NCBI RefSeq assembly: GCF_954871325.1
Contig: NC_088779.1
Location: 12,216,846 to 12,280,845 of the forward strand
Length of the DNA stretch: 64,000 nt
Source of the DNA: Gordionus sp. m RMFG-2023
Lineage: Eukaryota; Nematomorpha; Gordioida; Chordodea; Parachordodidae
Direction: 5' to 3'
How positions within the stretch are numbered: position 1 is the stretch's first letter; every line of letters begins with the position of its first letter. Under the pieces are notes generated by a model, which had not been told where the DNA came from, made no database searches, and saw only the letters and a program-made list of their open reading frames with translations. Positions 50,115 to 63,153 of this stretch are shown here, piece by piece. A program made the translations under genes and the position numbers.

Positions 50115-52485
50115 GCTGTCGTCAGGGATTTTCAGAGTGGGGCCAGCTGCTTACTTGAGGTATTTTGTTAAAATAAACAAATAATTAAGCATTTATAGAA
50201 ATTTTTTGCTATTTTTATTAAAATTTATTAATGTAAATGAATACAAAATAATACTATAATATGAATATACAAAATAATACTAAAACATAATACAAATACA
50301 ACGATTATTTTTAAATTTTAACATAAATGAATTAAAGGATTTATTTGGTGTTATTTTTTTTTCATAAGCCATAAATACTACATTTTGCTAACGTTGATCT
50401 TTCATTGACTCTCTAGTGCTGGATGAACTCTATTTATTGTAGAGAAAGAGGCCACACAAGAAGTTGATACCCTAATGATGATGGCTGCTGAGTAGCATTT
50501 ATACAATTCTTTAAATGCATGATATTTTTTTTATACATAATATTTAGGATATTTTCAAAATTATGAGTTTCTTTAACTTCTGCAGCTAATAATCCATTAT
50601 CTATTTTCATCTCATGTTGTAAAGTTTCCATATTTAAGTTTAATAATGATTCCAATAAGGCCATTTTATCTAATATAAAATAATCAGGGCCAAAGGGGGA
50701 CAATGTATTAAAACATGATAGGAGATTATAGTCATTTTGTGTAAATCTATCTAAAAAACGATCAACACAAAGTAATAAATAATTTCATAATAATTACTTT
50801 TTAAAGAACTCCAATTGGAGTCTTTTTCACAATAAAATTGTAATTTGGTCTCTATTAAAAAATCTTGAAAATTTATAAGCCTTTTACGTACTCTTGATGA
50901 TTTGGGGAGTGAGATTAAATTTTGCTAAAGTATTTCAGCCTTAATTCTTATCAAATCGAATTATCGTCTTTTATTTTTTAATATATTGATAGTGGAATCA
51001 ATACAATTTTTAGCATCCACTAGATTAGTACCTACTGACTGTAGATACTTATTTAGTGGATCTATTGTTATTATATCACATAAATTATAATGGTATATAA
51101 CGTAATTTATATTAACACATTGAGATAAATGACAAGAGGTTTCAACTGAATGAAGAGTGGACACCTCTGAATTAAGAGTTCTATTAGAAAAGTAAAATAA
51201 TACTTCATCAATAGTCTCAAAATTCTCATAAATAATGCGAGATATTTCTAAATGACCAGTCCACCTCTGGTCTAAAAGTCTCTTAAGAGTATGGCCTGCA
51301 TATTTACAGGATACGTTAAAGCGCCTAAAAAATTATACAACGCATTGGAAAATTAAGAAAATTAGAAATGTTAACAATATTATTATACCAATTTTGTACC
51401 ACAAGATACAACATATAGTTGTAGCAATGAATAAAAGAAACTTTGTTTATTAATTTTTTTGAAGTTAGGTTTGCCTTCATTTCCGCCAGACATAACGTTT
51501 GCCCTATAATATACCTGGCTTATGAATTAATATTTAACTCATTAAGTTGTTTTAAAATGCAATTAGTAATGTTTTCAGCAGAAAGACACTGTTAATTAAT
51601 AATTCCTTTTTAAAATTCTTGGAATTATCCAGAAAAAATATAAGGAATAATTATGCTCAGGTTTTCAAAATCATATTTTGTCTCATCAGCCTTAAGACAA
51701 ATAAAAGACATCTCACTTTTGTTATATATATTCAAGCACCATATCTGCCATGATAGATAGTACTTCGTTTTGAATCTGGGATGAAGTTGTATATTGGTTA
51801 TTATGGGTATAAATTTCATAATTTTATTTAATTCAGGATCTTTTTGGATGGTGTATGAAAAATTGCTATAAATAGTCCAGAATAATAAATTATGTTTTCA
51901 TCAGTTGCAGCATCCGTAATTTTTGTTGAACCAATCCCACGGAAAGGTAGTTCCTATGCTAAGAAATAGCATCAAATCAAATATTGATTTAATATAGTAA
52001 AGATTGCGGTTAATTTGCTGGCTTGTTATCTCAGTATTTTCTTCATAATTCTTAAATATTCACCGCTGTTTTAAATAACTGGTTATATTATAATAATAAT
52101 ATTGTGTTTGAATAATAAATAAAATAATTATTATTGAATTAAGTACAATTTAAACGCGATTAAGCGCATATATAATGTCATACACAACACCCATGAAAGT
52201 GATAAAATATGAATGTATTATTGAATAAAAATAAAAGAGGATAGAATTTTCAAACTAGATATGTTTTTTGAATAAATATTTAAAATTTATTTTAAAAATA
52301 TAAAAATAATATATTACATTTTTTTCAACTTAGGGGGCCGGAAAATTTATGGGAACCTTTTTTGGGGGCCAAAGATTTTATCTGGGAGCCAGGTTTAGGG
52401 GCCAAAATTTTTTTTGAAAATTCCGCTTATCAAAATAAAATCGCTTAGAAAAAATTTATTTCTAACTCGGTCCAGTCCTAATTGT
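50115..52485 (-). mobile_element. hAT relic, DUF4371/ZMYM1 type
   Basis: A left boundary is suggested by CAAGGCTGTCGTCAGGGATT (50,118), a sequence style common at hAT ends, and a right boundary by the GGGGCC-rich stretch at 52,325-52,480. I could not match the two ends as a convincing inverted repeat or find a duplication, so the limits are approximate. The interior holds the transposase fragment described separately. Confidence 0.45.
50434..51830 (-). pseudogene. hAT transposase (DUF4371 type), broken
   Basis: The minus strand gives the family blocks in order: a region resembling G.A.NMSG as MKANLTSKKLINKVSFIHCY (about 51,440-51,480), then GHTLKRLLDQRWTGHLEISR (about 51,240-51,300), FETIDEVLFYFSN, and LNKYLQSVGTNLVDAKNCID (about 50,990-51,050). 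A C-terminal part follows down to 50,434. The catalytic core is interrupted by stops and shifts, and the C-terminal dimerisation motif was not found. Inactive. Confidence 0.68.
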
Positions 52486-52661
52486 ACACACACAACTCTT
52501 TATTAGATAATTATCAATAAAAGTCTATATATTGAATTTCCTAATCGTTAATAACTTAGCAGTGCTTAGCACTCCCTTGTTTGTTTTCATTTTATATATT
52601 CGCATTTGTGCTTTCTTTCTGATTTAAAAATCCTAGGTTTTTGCATACTATATGCAAGCTC
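52486..52661. promoter_or_regulatory. Upstream region of SLC25A39/40-like gene
   Basis: Holds the expected promoter and 5' leader of the carrier gene. No specific element recognised. Confidence 0.25.
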
Positions 52662-55600
52662 ATGGATAATTCTAATTGTACCATAAAGCCTTGGCAGCAA
52701 GCTGTTTCTTCATGCACAGGAGGCTTAATTACATCGCTCTTTGGTAATAAAATAAATAAATAATTATTACAAATAAGTTTAAAAATTATAGTAACTCCCT
52801 TAGATGTAGTTAAAATCAGGTTACAAGCTCAACAAAAGCATTTAAGTTTACCTGTAAAAATATGTAACAAAAGTAAATACTATTATATTATTATTAGCAT
52901 TAATGTAAAATAATGGTTATCATTTAAATATTTTTAAAATTATTTCAAGCTACTCCTTTTGATGTTATCAAAACACGACTTCAGGTTCAGCAAATACCTA
53001 TACAAAAAGGCCAATGTTTTTTATATTGCAATGGACTTTGGGATCATATTTGCTTTTCTGTTGAAAATGGGTTAACATCTAATGGTCGCCCTTGGTACAA
53101 GAGACCTAGCCATTTTTCTGGAACATGGGTAAGCTCATCGTGATTTTACTATATATTTTATAATGATGAATCTATGATGATTAATTTTAATTAATACTTG
53201 TAAGCAGGCCTATTCCAAAAATAAATTAAATATTGATTTATTTATATTTGATTATATAAAATTTCTATTTGTAAAATTATTCACATTTTTATTTTTAATA
53301 CATTTTTAAAACACATTACATAAGAAGATCTTAGCTCTAGAATGTAAAAATATAAATATTATATTTAAAATGATAAAATTTAAAAAAGTAACACCTTTCT
53401 GCATCAATATACATAAAGAAGAATATTTTTAAAAATGACAGATAATAAAAATTAGCTATTTAATACTTGTATTTTTTAAATTATACAGTTTCATTTATAT
53501 TAACGGATTTTGGCCTTATAAGGGTTCAAGTTTTGTATATTTCTTAAAAAGTGGTTCTTATTCTGATAACTAAAAAATTTAAAAGTGGTTCTGATTCTTA
53601 GATTTGATACAGTTTTAGTTCCAATTTTTGTTAAGGTAATGAAAAAAACAATAGTTTAAAGTGAACACATAACATTTTGAACAATTTCTACATAAAGAAC
53701 TGGCACTTTTATTATAGAACCAATTCCTGGAAAATTTAAATGGATTCTGGTTCTTAAAAATTTTAAATAGGGATTTGGTCCAGGATTTATCTATATATGA
53801 AGATCCTGGTTCTGGATTCAAACTCTTTTTAAAGCTCTTTGATTTCTGATTATTGTATTTTAACCAAAGTTTAGAATCTGGATTAAAAATGGATCTCATA
53901 TTAAATATTCTGAAAAAAGTGGTTCTGGTTTTTTAAATTTAAAATATTTGTTCTGGTTTCATTACTTAAATTTGATGTTGTTGTGAAGTTTCCTTGTTCT
54001 GATTTCAGTTAAAAACTGTTATAAAAATAAATATTTTTTTAGCCATATATATATCTCCTAAAAAGAATCATACAACATTTTGAACAGATATCACCACTTA
54101 TGATTATTTCAGAGTCATATTTCATTTTTTGGTTGAAATTGGGTTAAGTCTAAATTATTATTCTCAAGAGTCCCCTGCACCTCTTTACATTCAAAATGCT
54201 CTGAAAAATTAATTTTAAATATGGGTTTTTATATTAATATTAATTTTTATCTTCTTTTGGTTCAATGTTTTAATTATCATAGGGTACTTTGTTTAACAAA
54301 TCATAAACTATTTTTATCATATGATATTCACAGTACTAGACTATAAAAAAAACAGCTTGGAGGTTTTCCTTAATATAGTCTAGCCCTTAAGATAAGGAGA
54401 AATAAATTCTTATTGATTGAATTGAGAAAATAAATCACCTTACCAACCTTTTTTACATAAACTAATGTATTATTTAAATAAGATTTGGCCAATATTCAGA
54501 CAAACAAAAAATACAATTTTTGGGTTTTATATTTTAAAATATTTTTTTCAATAATTTTTGTTTTGACTAGCCATCTACCTGGATTCCCCACTCTAACTCC
54601 AAACGTTTCTTCTACCTCTTTACTTAATCTTTATTTGCTTATCAATTATTTTATCTTAAGCCCCCCCCCCACACTTCCATAGTCATTTTTATATTTGTTT
54701 ACTCTAAATCTTTTTCTCCCCTCTTTACCTAAATTTTATCTTCTTATTGATATTATATCCTACATTATTTCCTATGCTTTATTCCCCTCCCTAATTTCCA
54801 TACCACCCCCATACTTTACCCCTATCTACCTATCCTAATCTCTTACTTACTTTTATTTCAATCATTGTATTTACCCATCACCAATTTGGATAAAATGTTG
54901 ACTAAATTTATTAGTTTTACCCCCAAACACCATAATTTTGCCAAAAAAGTATCCCTTAGGTGTCAAAAAAATTTTTAAAAATTTAAAAAAAATAATACTT
55001 GAATTTTTTTTAAATTTAAATTTATGAAAACCACAAATGTATATTGCATTAAGTGTGCACTGTGCAGTCTATATTTTCCAATTAGCTGTTAATGATTCCC
55101 TGAAAAATAATTACACTAAAATTATTATTGTTAAAGCAAGGGATATTGGAAAATATTTAAGAACTCTCATAATTATTAGAATATTAATATGAAAATGTCA
55201 ATGGCTATATTGGATTGCACAACACATTGATCCTCAGTTTGTATGAAGGAACGAATATTTAGTTTGAAAGATTTCTGTATAGATTTTATAAGCACATGTG
55301 AAGTCGTATTGTCTTAATATGATTGGAATCAAATAAACCTTACTATATATTTTGAACCTTTAAAAATAACACTAAGATCACAATCAAAACAATTCTGTTT
55401 ATCTCATTTTTATGGCATATGGGTTAATTGCCGATTAGATATTGAAAAATTAAAGTTCTTTTTTAAAGAAAGTAAAACAGCTGTCTCCACTATCAGAAGA
55501 ACTACCTATAAACATGAAAATTCGAAAGCAAAACTATTTTCCAAAAAGTGTAGTAATGTTTCAATATATTTAGACCCTCGATATCAAGTTCTATTGATAT

Positions 55601-58600
55601 TGAGGAAACAGATGGCTAAAAACCGTCTCAAAGAATTATGGCATAAACAATCCATTATTTACAATATATTAGAGGCTACTATCATATCTACTAATTATAT
55701 TGATAATAATGATAACACTGCTGATGGCTGAAAATTTATTTAAGATAGAGAAGAAAAAGTTGTCATCAGTTAAAAAGGAGGAAAACAAATTCCTATTACA
55801 TCTTTAATTGAAAGGTTCTCATAGGTTAAGAGAAATAAAATAAGGATACAAATATTTTAAAATTCTGGCAAGAAAATTCTTCAGTATATCATGAACTATA
55901 TATCTTTATTAGAATCGTTATAGGTGTACCAATGATTCGTATAATAATTTGTTAATTCTTATTTGAATACATCAGATTTGCGTAAAATTCTCATAGATGA
56001 TATTTTAGAAGATGTTATATTGTGCGATATAATAAAACATTTGAAATATAAATTAATTTTTAAATTTTTTACTTGAAAATTATGAAAAGATAAATAAATG
56101 AAAAAAAACTGGTATTATTTTGAGTCAATATTTCTCTATGTTCTCCAAACTTGGCCTTAGGCCCAAACTCTCTCTTAAAAGTTTTATTTCTGAACCCCAC
56201 TGCAGACCTTTTTTTTTGTCGAAGGGTTCATAACCCTGGTGGCATCTATCTACAATCAACATTTGTTTTAAATTTGAATTTTGTATTTGAGAGTCTAATA
56301 ATATTTTTATATATAGCTATTTATAGTTTGAACTAAAGATAAAACCAAAACAGCCCTTTTCACACAGACTTAAAATTGACTACTAGATTTTATCTTAAAA
56401 TCACTTTTGAATTTTTCAAAAAATTTATATTAGTAAAAAATTTTAAAAAAGAGGTATAGAACCCTATGCAAATAGTGATATTAAAAATACTACACTAGAA
56501 CTGATTATTTAACCAGTTCCTTGAAATTTTAAACTAGGTTTTGGCTCTTGTTTTTATTAATTTTAAAAGAGGGGTTTCCTGTTTCAAATTCTAATTCTAG
56601 CAAATTGACTGATAATTTTTATACTATTTAATAAGCAGTCACACATTAAAAAAAGGAGAGATAAAATCTTTTACATTAATGTAAAATTTATTTAAAAGGA
56701 AATTTTATTTTACTAAATATAGCATGTTATATATTTTTAATCAAAATTTTTGACCAGACTCTACCCTAATATAATATAAAACAAAATTAAGTTTGAGATT
56801 ATTTTCTCAACGATGAAACTAATAATGAAAATGATGTAAATAAATGGTTTTATTTTATTTCATCTGAAAACTTAATGGATTAGAACTAGCTTGGAATTTT
56901 AACATGGGATAGACAAGAGATTGGTGTTATGATATAGAAATTAGCGATGTTCCATTGCAATTTCAGCCTCATCGATTGTTAAATTTGAAACATATTTCTG
57001 GGTTAGAAAATAGAATAAGAAATTTTATTTAACAAAATATCAAATTAGATCATGGCTTATGAGTATACTAAACAGTTATCCTTAAGCATTAAACCTTTAT
57101 TTGCAAGGTAATATTATGCTGAGGTCAAAAAAAGTATGAAAAAAATCACAATTTTTATGAATCTCTTACCATAAAGAAATGTCTTACAAGCATTTACATT
57201 TAGAGTTTTTAAATACTTTGGTATCATTCTTAAAAAATTTCTTTTTAAATAGTAATATTAATTTTTATGCATATTTTTTGACTAAAATTAATTCACCAAA
57301 AAAGAGCTCACTCATTGTTTCTTGCATTTAGTTGTGTCATGATATATTCTAATGATCTTTATATTGTATGTCATTTTTTGATATTTCAATATCCATCCAT
57401 TCATTCAAATAGATGTAAAAATCACCTTAAATGTTTTTTTATTAGTTGAAAAAAAATCATTACTTATTAATATTTTTCACCAAAAAATTTTATATCATTC
57501 TTGAATTTCGATTTCAATCGGATTAATTTTGCCAAAAATCGAAATAAATAAATTTAAATTTTATAAATAAAATTGGCGGTAAGAGTCTTGAAATCGGGAT
57601 AGTCCTAAAAAAACGCGATGAAGGGTCACCATACTTAATTTATATAATGTCATTTTAAAAAAATGTACTCATTCGCTATTCTTATTTAATGTATCATGAG
57701 CCATTATATTATAATAAAGGATGCGTTAATGAAAATCACCAAATATGAGGGTCTAACATCTCTATGGAGTGGGCTCTCTCCAACATTACTCATGGCAATC
57801 CCCGCTACAATGGTATATTTCACTACCTACGATCAAATCAAATACAAATTGGGCTATCTGGATACAAATATGTGTGAAACAAATGCTGAAAAAACAATGT
57901 ATTATTCATCTATCCCTATTTTAGCAGGGGCATTAGCTCGAGGTTTTTATTTGTAAAAAGTAATCCCTTTAAAAAAATTTTTTTTAAGTTGGCGCTGTAA
58001 CTGTTATAAGTCCATTAGAATTGATCAGGACCAAAGTTCAATCTGTTCAAATTAATTACCCAGGTTACTTATTTTGTTAATTAATCCCATTATGGTTAAA
58101 TATTATTTGCATTTAAAGCCGTTTTACAAGCTCTTAAACAAGATTTAAAATTAAATGGAGTCCTATCTTTGTGGAAAGGATGGGCACCTACAATACTAAG
58201 GGACGTACCTTTTTCAGGTTTTATTTTATTGAACTGACATTTTAAAATAATTTTTATAATTTTTGTTTTGTAAATCCTTATTTATACAATTACATATATT
58301 TAAATTATAAATATTAATAAGATATGATTATTTTTATAGTTAGCAATAGATTTAAGCTCGGTTAGTGGTAAAGGGCAACTTATGATATTAAATGATAAAG
58401 CAAATCTAAAAAGAATAATAAAAGACCAAACCGATTTTTAAAAAGTTCTGTTAAATCTCCATAAAATGACTACTTAATGGGGGTTATGTTTTGAGCAATA
58501 TTTGGAACAACCCAGTGGCCAAGATAGAGTTGTTAAAATCTTCTTTTCAAATGTATCTAGATATATTTTTTAAAGATACAATTAAAATATATTGTTTATA

Positions 58601-61600
58601 ATAATAATCATGTATGTTGAGCATAATGCCAAAATTGAAAATTTATTCATCAAACTAGGTAAAATTCCTGGAAACTTAAATCTTGAGAAAATTCTCGGGA
58701 AAATAAGGAAAAATTGCACAACAAAAAATTTAAAATAAATTTGACTAAAATTTCTGATAAAACTATATTCCTGATACACTTGTCAGAAGAAGATAATTAT
58801 AATAGATCAGAATCTTAATGGCTAAATAAGTCTCATCTCATATTTTTTTATTATGGTCAACTTAATCACATCCACAAATATAAAAACAGACTCACAATAT
58901 TTAAGCCATAATAAATATTAAAAAAGGAATATTAAAATATGCTGAATTCTACTTTTTCTTAAATTTATCTCAAAAAAAAATCATTATAATATAATGATCA
59001 GAAAATGGCTAAAGCTAATAAGAAATATTACCATATTTTACAATATAGCCCACCTACAAGTAAGTTGATGTAATGAGAATGAGAGACAATGTTTTTTTAG
59101 GAAAAAGTTATTTAAAATTTGGCTGAATATAAAACTGAAAAAAAAACTGAGAAATTACCATATATTAATAATAAAAACTAAATGGGAAGTATTCCCAGAG
59201 TAAATAAATCTACCCTATGTTTACATTACTACTTAAAACTCAAATATGAAGTCAACCTCATCAGTATCATAAATATTATTCATCAAATTTATAATATAAT
59301 ATTAATACCCTATTCTTATTGGTCATTCATTGTGTGAAATAAAATATCTTGAATTGAAAATAGAGACAAGATATTTAATATAATATAAATCACAAGATTA
59401 AATTAAATTATTTTTAATATAATAAAAAATACTTAGAATAAAATTATAACATGACGATGACAATATTTTTTATAAAAATGTATCTAGATATGTTGCTGAT
59501 AATATTTTTTGAATCTAAATATTTTTACAACTTTGGGCAAAATTATTGACTTATAATTTACATTTACTTAAATTGCTTAAGCAAAAAAAGGGTATAGTCA
59601 TAAAAATATCATTTATACATTGGGATTATTAAGTTCATGTAAGTTATTAGTGTATATATATATATACATATATTGATATTGATAATTGTTAAAACAAATG
59701 TTTTTTTAAATTATGGTTCTTAAATTATTTTAAAAATTTAGAATGATTAATAAATTTAATTTATATAATTTTTATCTAAAAATTAAATTTATCTTTCAGT
59801 TTATTAACTGAAACAAACAAATACGAAAAATAATCTACAATTTTCTGACCGCATGATGGCACTAGGGTATTTTTGTTGACAAATTTTGAAATTTGGGGTT
59901 AGGCAAGTTCTGAAGGTCATTAGTACAAAATATTTAGGAGTAGTTAAAAATTGATAGCTTTTTTTTCTTTTCTCCAGGGTAGAATAAGTCAAAATTCTCC
60001 AAGAACTTGATTTTGGATTGGATATAAAATTTTTAGTAGTAGAACAGTAATGCAAAACCTTTTGGAAGTTTTTGCATTAATATTGCTAATTTTCTTTACT
60101 ATATGAGGGAAAATAAAAAAATATTTTGGGCCAGATAAAAAATTTGCATTACAAAACCTATTTGAAATTCATAGTACCGTTTTCCTTTAATCCATTAAAA
60201 ATCTTAAACACGTTTAAAACAATTTGGTTGAAATTTTTCATTTTCCTTCTTGAAATATCAATTTTAAGTTAATCCAAGGGGTCTTATTAATTGTTAAACG
60301 GCTCATTTTGAGCCAATTTTATAAAACGGCTAACTCAATATTTTAGCCAGAAAATTATTATCTGTGTCTCAAGATTTCGTTAATATATGTCTAAACCTTT
60401 GTTCCTTCTGTGAGCAAAATCTACTGTCTATTTTAAACTACACCTAAAAGTTTTGTAATACGTTGTCTATTAACCAGAGTTGTCTTATTTGTAAAGACGC
60501 CGCCTAGTGGCCAGAAAATTATTGCCAATTAAAATATAAAGGTGATCTTTAATATTTAATGGGTATATACATAAAATATGGTTATCAATTCTATACATAC
60601 AAATAATTTTTAGATAATGTTTATATAAATTATTATAAAATAATTATTAATACATCGAAATTTATTTTATATAATAAAAATTTAAAACAATTATTTTAAT
60701 ATTTGTTTTATAAAGCATAGTCAGGGTTTGGCACGTTACTTTAAAAATGGAACGGTTACCGTTACTTAAAAAAGAATGTAGAACATGTAATATTTATAAA
60801 AGCTTTTCGTTACATTAAAATTTTTTTAATCATTTATTTTGCTGCAAGGCATTAAATTAATAAAAGTTAGTATAAACATTTAGGAAATTAGTTGTAGTTT
60901 GATTGTGGCCCTTTAAGATCTCAGAGTGCTTAAGCAGTGCTTTTGGTTTTATCATTTTTATCAGTCATTTAAAAAAAAGTTTCAGAATCACTCATTACAT
61001 TTACCCAAAATATGAATGAATTATTGAGCTTTTTTCATACAAAATTAATTAAATAAGAAAGGGAATTATAATTATAACTACAATATCCTAATTACATACC
61101 TGAAAAAATGTAATCTATTATACTTAATACTAATTACAAAAAAGTAATTGTACAAACTTGGTATCTAATAAGTTTATGGAGGGGATCATTATTAATATTT
61201 GATCTCCATTTCGATTTCATTTGATAAAAATAATGCACATTTTAGTATATTTCTATAAGAGGTAGTTTTGAATCACTTTTTTAATGCAGCATTAAAAACA
61301 TTTAATGTTGAAAAAAATTACTTTGCGAGCATTTTAAAAGCAGCGTTACAAAGGGGATCTTTATATTTTATTGGTATTGGTCATGTCAGTTGGGCTGTGC
61401 CGATCTTTACAAGATTTTTATCGACCCGATATTTTTCGATATTTATAAAAACCGATTCGATACTGATCCGATGTTTTGATATTTTTATTTACCTTCTATC
61501 TTGAACCATTATTATAAAAAAATTAATATTTTCTATATAGAAAAATACACTATAAGTATAAACCACAACAAAAACACTTATTTTTATTTTCCGTTTCTCA

Positions 61601-63153
61601 TGAAGGCGATATTTAGTGCATTATCACGAATGATGATCAAATGCATTTTATTTTTATTTTATTCCACCAAAATTAATCATACCATTTAAAGTATGGACAA
61701 TGTTTATAACTGAATATGACTACGCTAAACATTTTTAATTTTTTTTTTGTTGCAGATAATATGACAAACAAATTAATTGAATTTTGGGTTTTATTCATAT
61801 AAAATAAAAAAATATTTTATAATTATATAAGGCTATTGTTCAAAAATTTTTTTAAAATTTTAGAAATCGTATGATAAATTTTTGAAATTTATAAAATTTC
61901 CTAGAATTATGTTTTGGACTTATATTTAAAATAGCTTATTTATTTTAAAGTTTATAAATTTAATTTATAATCAGTCTAAGCAATAATAAAATAATAAAAA
62001 ACAAAGAGAATGTCGGATCGAATCGGCCGATAGGTATTCGTCAGTTTTATTCGATACTTAATATTTTAACTAATATCAGTATCCGTTGGCATACCAGGAT
62101 TTTTATGAAAGGGGAAGGGGGTAGGACTGGGTGAACTTTTAAGTGGCTTTATTTTCACCTTAAATTTTACAGGATATTTTTAAGTCCCCTCCTTGAAGAA
62201 CTTTGATATATTACATTTTCAATAGTCATTATTTAAAAAGATTATTAATTTTTTACTTTAAAAAAAATATTGTTTATAATGATATGATATATTATATTCA
62301 TTTTTTGGGGGAGAAGGCGCCAGGGTGAGTGTTGGTGGGAAATTTATATCTAAGAGAAATGAAAAATTTGGAGCCCCCCCCTTCACCGTTAATCAATATC
62401 AGTGTTAAATACACAGAAATTATAATCTAACCTTCATAAACTTAGATATTTTTTTATAAAATATAATATTCAATTTTTAAACCGATAAAAAACGAAATAA
62501 GTTATTAATTTATTCTTTTTTCTATTTTTTTTTACCATTTACATTATTTAAATTTCATAATTTAATTAAAAGTGATAAATAAAATAAAATAATAATACTG
62601 ATAAATTTATTTTCTCTAACAAATAATATACTACATTATTTTATTTTGGTATCGGTTGTCTTGGCAAATATATATAGTATCGAGTTTTGTATCGCTATTG
62701 GCTAAAAAAGTGGCATCGGTATATTACTGAAAAAACTAATAATAAAAGATTTTATACGAATTTAATCATCTAATTATGTAAAATAAAATAGCTCTTTATT
62801 GGGTCAATTACGAACACATCAAATCGCGATTTATAACCAAATCTACCCCCAGGAAATCTCAAATTATGATAGCCTTCATCAGTGGCGGTGTTGCAGGAAC
62901 GGTTATTACATAGTTACATTCAATATATATTTTTTTATTTTGAAATAATACTTTATTAATATAATTCCTTATATATATATCGTAATTAAGGTCGCATCTA
63001 TTTTAACAACTCCTTTCGACGTTATAAAAACTCACCGGCAAATAGAATTGGGAGAATTGGAGGCCAAACATATAAATTGTTCAAAATCAAATACCACTTT
63101 TTCGCTCATCAAAAAATTATACCGAGTTAATGGTTTTAAGGGCCTTTATGCAG
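52662..63153 (+). CDS. SLC25A39/40: SLC25A39/40-like mitochondrial carrier (3' end missing)
   Basis: Exons: 52,662-52,743; 52,950-53,128; 57,720-57,942; 57,989-58,063; 58,119-58,217; 62,792-62,901; 62,991-63,153. All junctions are GT-AG and keep frame, giving at least 310 residues. The start is [20 protein letters not shown]. The three carrier signatures are TPFDVIKTR (res 29-37), SPLELIRTK and TPFDVIKTH. Family-specific blocks are [69 protein letters not shown] and [15 protein letters not shown]25A39/40 proteins import glutathione across the inner mitochondrial membrane. The long first matrix loop carries Cys at 50, 54 and 62; human SLC25A39 uses four loop cysteines for iron-sulfur/glutathione-linked control by AFG3L2. 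An extra exon (52,792-52,853) is described separately. Two introns of about 4.6 kb hold transposon debris. The last exon, expected to encode PR..K.APACAIMIS, is not seen before 64,000. Confidence 0.92.
52792..52853 (+). other. SLC25A39/40: Alternative exon 2a of the carrier gene
   Basis: This 62-bp open block is bounded by TATAG and GTAAAA splice sites. It enters in the same phase as exon 2b (52,950-53,128) and leaves in the same phase (0). It encodes (V)[20 protein letters not shown], an alternative copy of the first carrier signature. Using both 2a and 2b would shift the frame, while either one alone joins exon 3 in frame. Isoform 2a would lack the 40-residue Cys-bearing matrix loop. It could be a true mutually exclusive exon or a duplicate not yet decayed. 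Confidence 0.7.
53129..57719. other. Large intron with transposon debris
   Basis: A 4,591-bp intron. Stretches rich in GGTTCTGGTTC-like repeats occur at 53,500-53,960 and 56,500-56,600, which is typical of hAT-related MITE ends. Between them, at about 55,430-55,720 on the plus strand, lies a hAT-like fragment with a [12 protein letters not shown] motif. Poly-C and pyrimidine-rich DNA lies at 54,580-54,870. No further carrier exon is missing here, because exons 2b and 3 join directly in the conserved protein. Confidence 0.55.
55430..56050 (+). pseudogene. hAT transposase fragment in intron
   Basis: Contains [18 protein letters not shown] (about 55,560-55,612), the LDPRyK region of hAT transposases, followed by weakly similar broken sequence. 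Flanking GGTTCTGG-rich stretches may be the ends of the same element. Confidence 0.45.
58218..62791. other. Second large intron with MITE-like elements
   Basis: A 4,574-bp intron. A GGCACTAGGG...GCCGCCTAGTGGCC pair at about 59,850 and 60,510 may be a decayed element of about 670 bp. A GTATCGG/CGATA-rich pair at about 61,395-61,485 and 62,650-62,725 looks like another, with a smaller one inside it (62,081-62,395). The rest is A/T-rich. No host exon recognised. Confidence 0.45.
62081..62395. mobile_element. hAT-type MITE with 8-bp duplication
   Basis: Both sides carry ATATCAGT (62,073-62,080 and 62,396-62,403). The left interior reads TTGGCATACCAGGATTTTTA then GGGGAAGGGGG, and the right interior GGAGCCCCCCCCTTCACCG, a style frequent in short hAT derivatives. 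The inverted repeat itself is poor, so the call rests on the duplication and composition. Confidence 0.5.

Noticed and set aside
53615-53899. 94-codon minus-strand ORF
   Set aside because: It is produced by degenerate GGTTCTGG-like repeats in the carrier intron and matches no protein family.
58345-58385. tRNA gene or SINE (TTAAGCTCGGTTAGTGGTAAAG)
   Set aside because: It resembles a tRNA A-box region, but no B box, acceptor stem pairing or anticodon arm could be found nearby.
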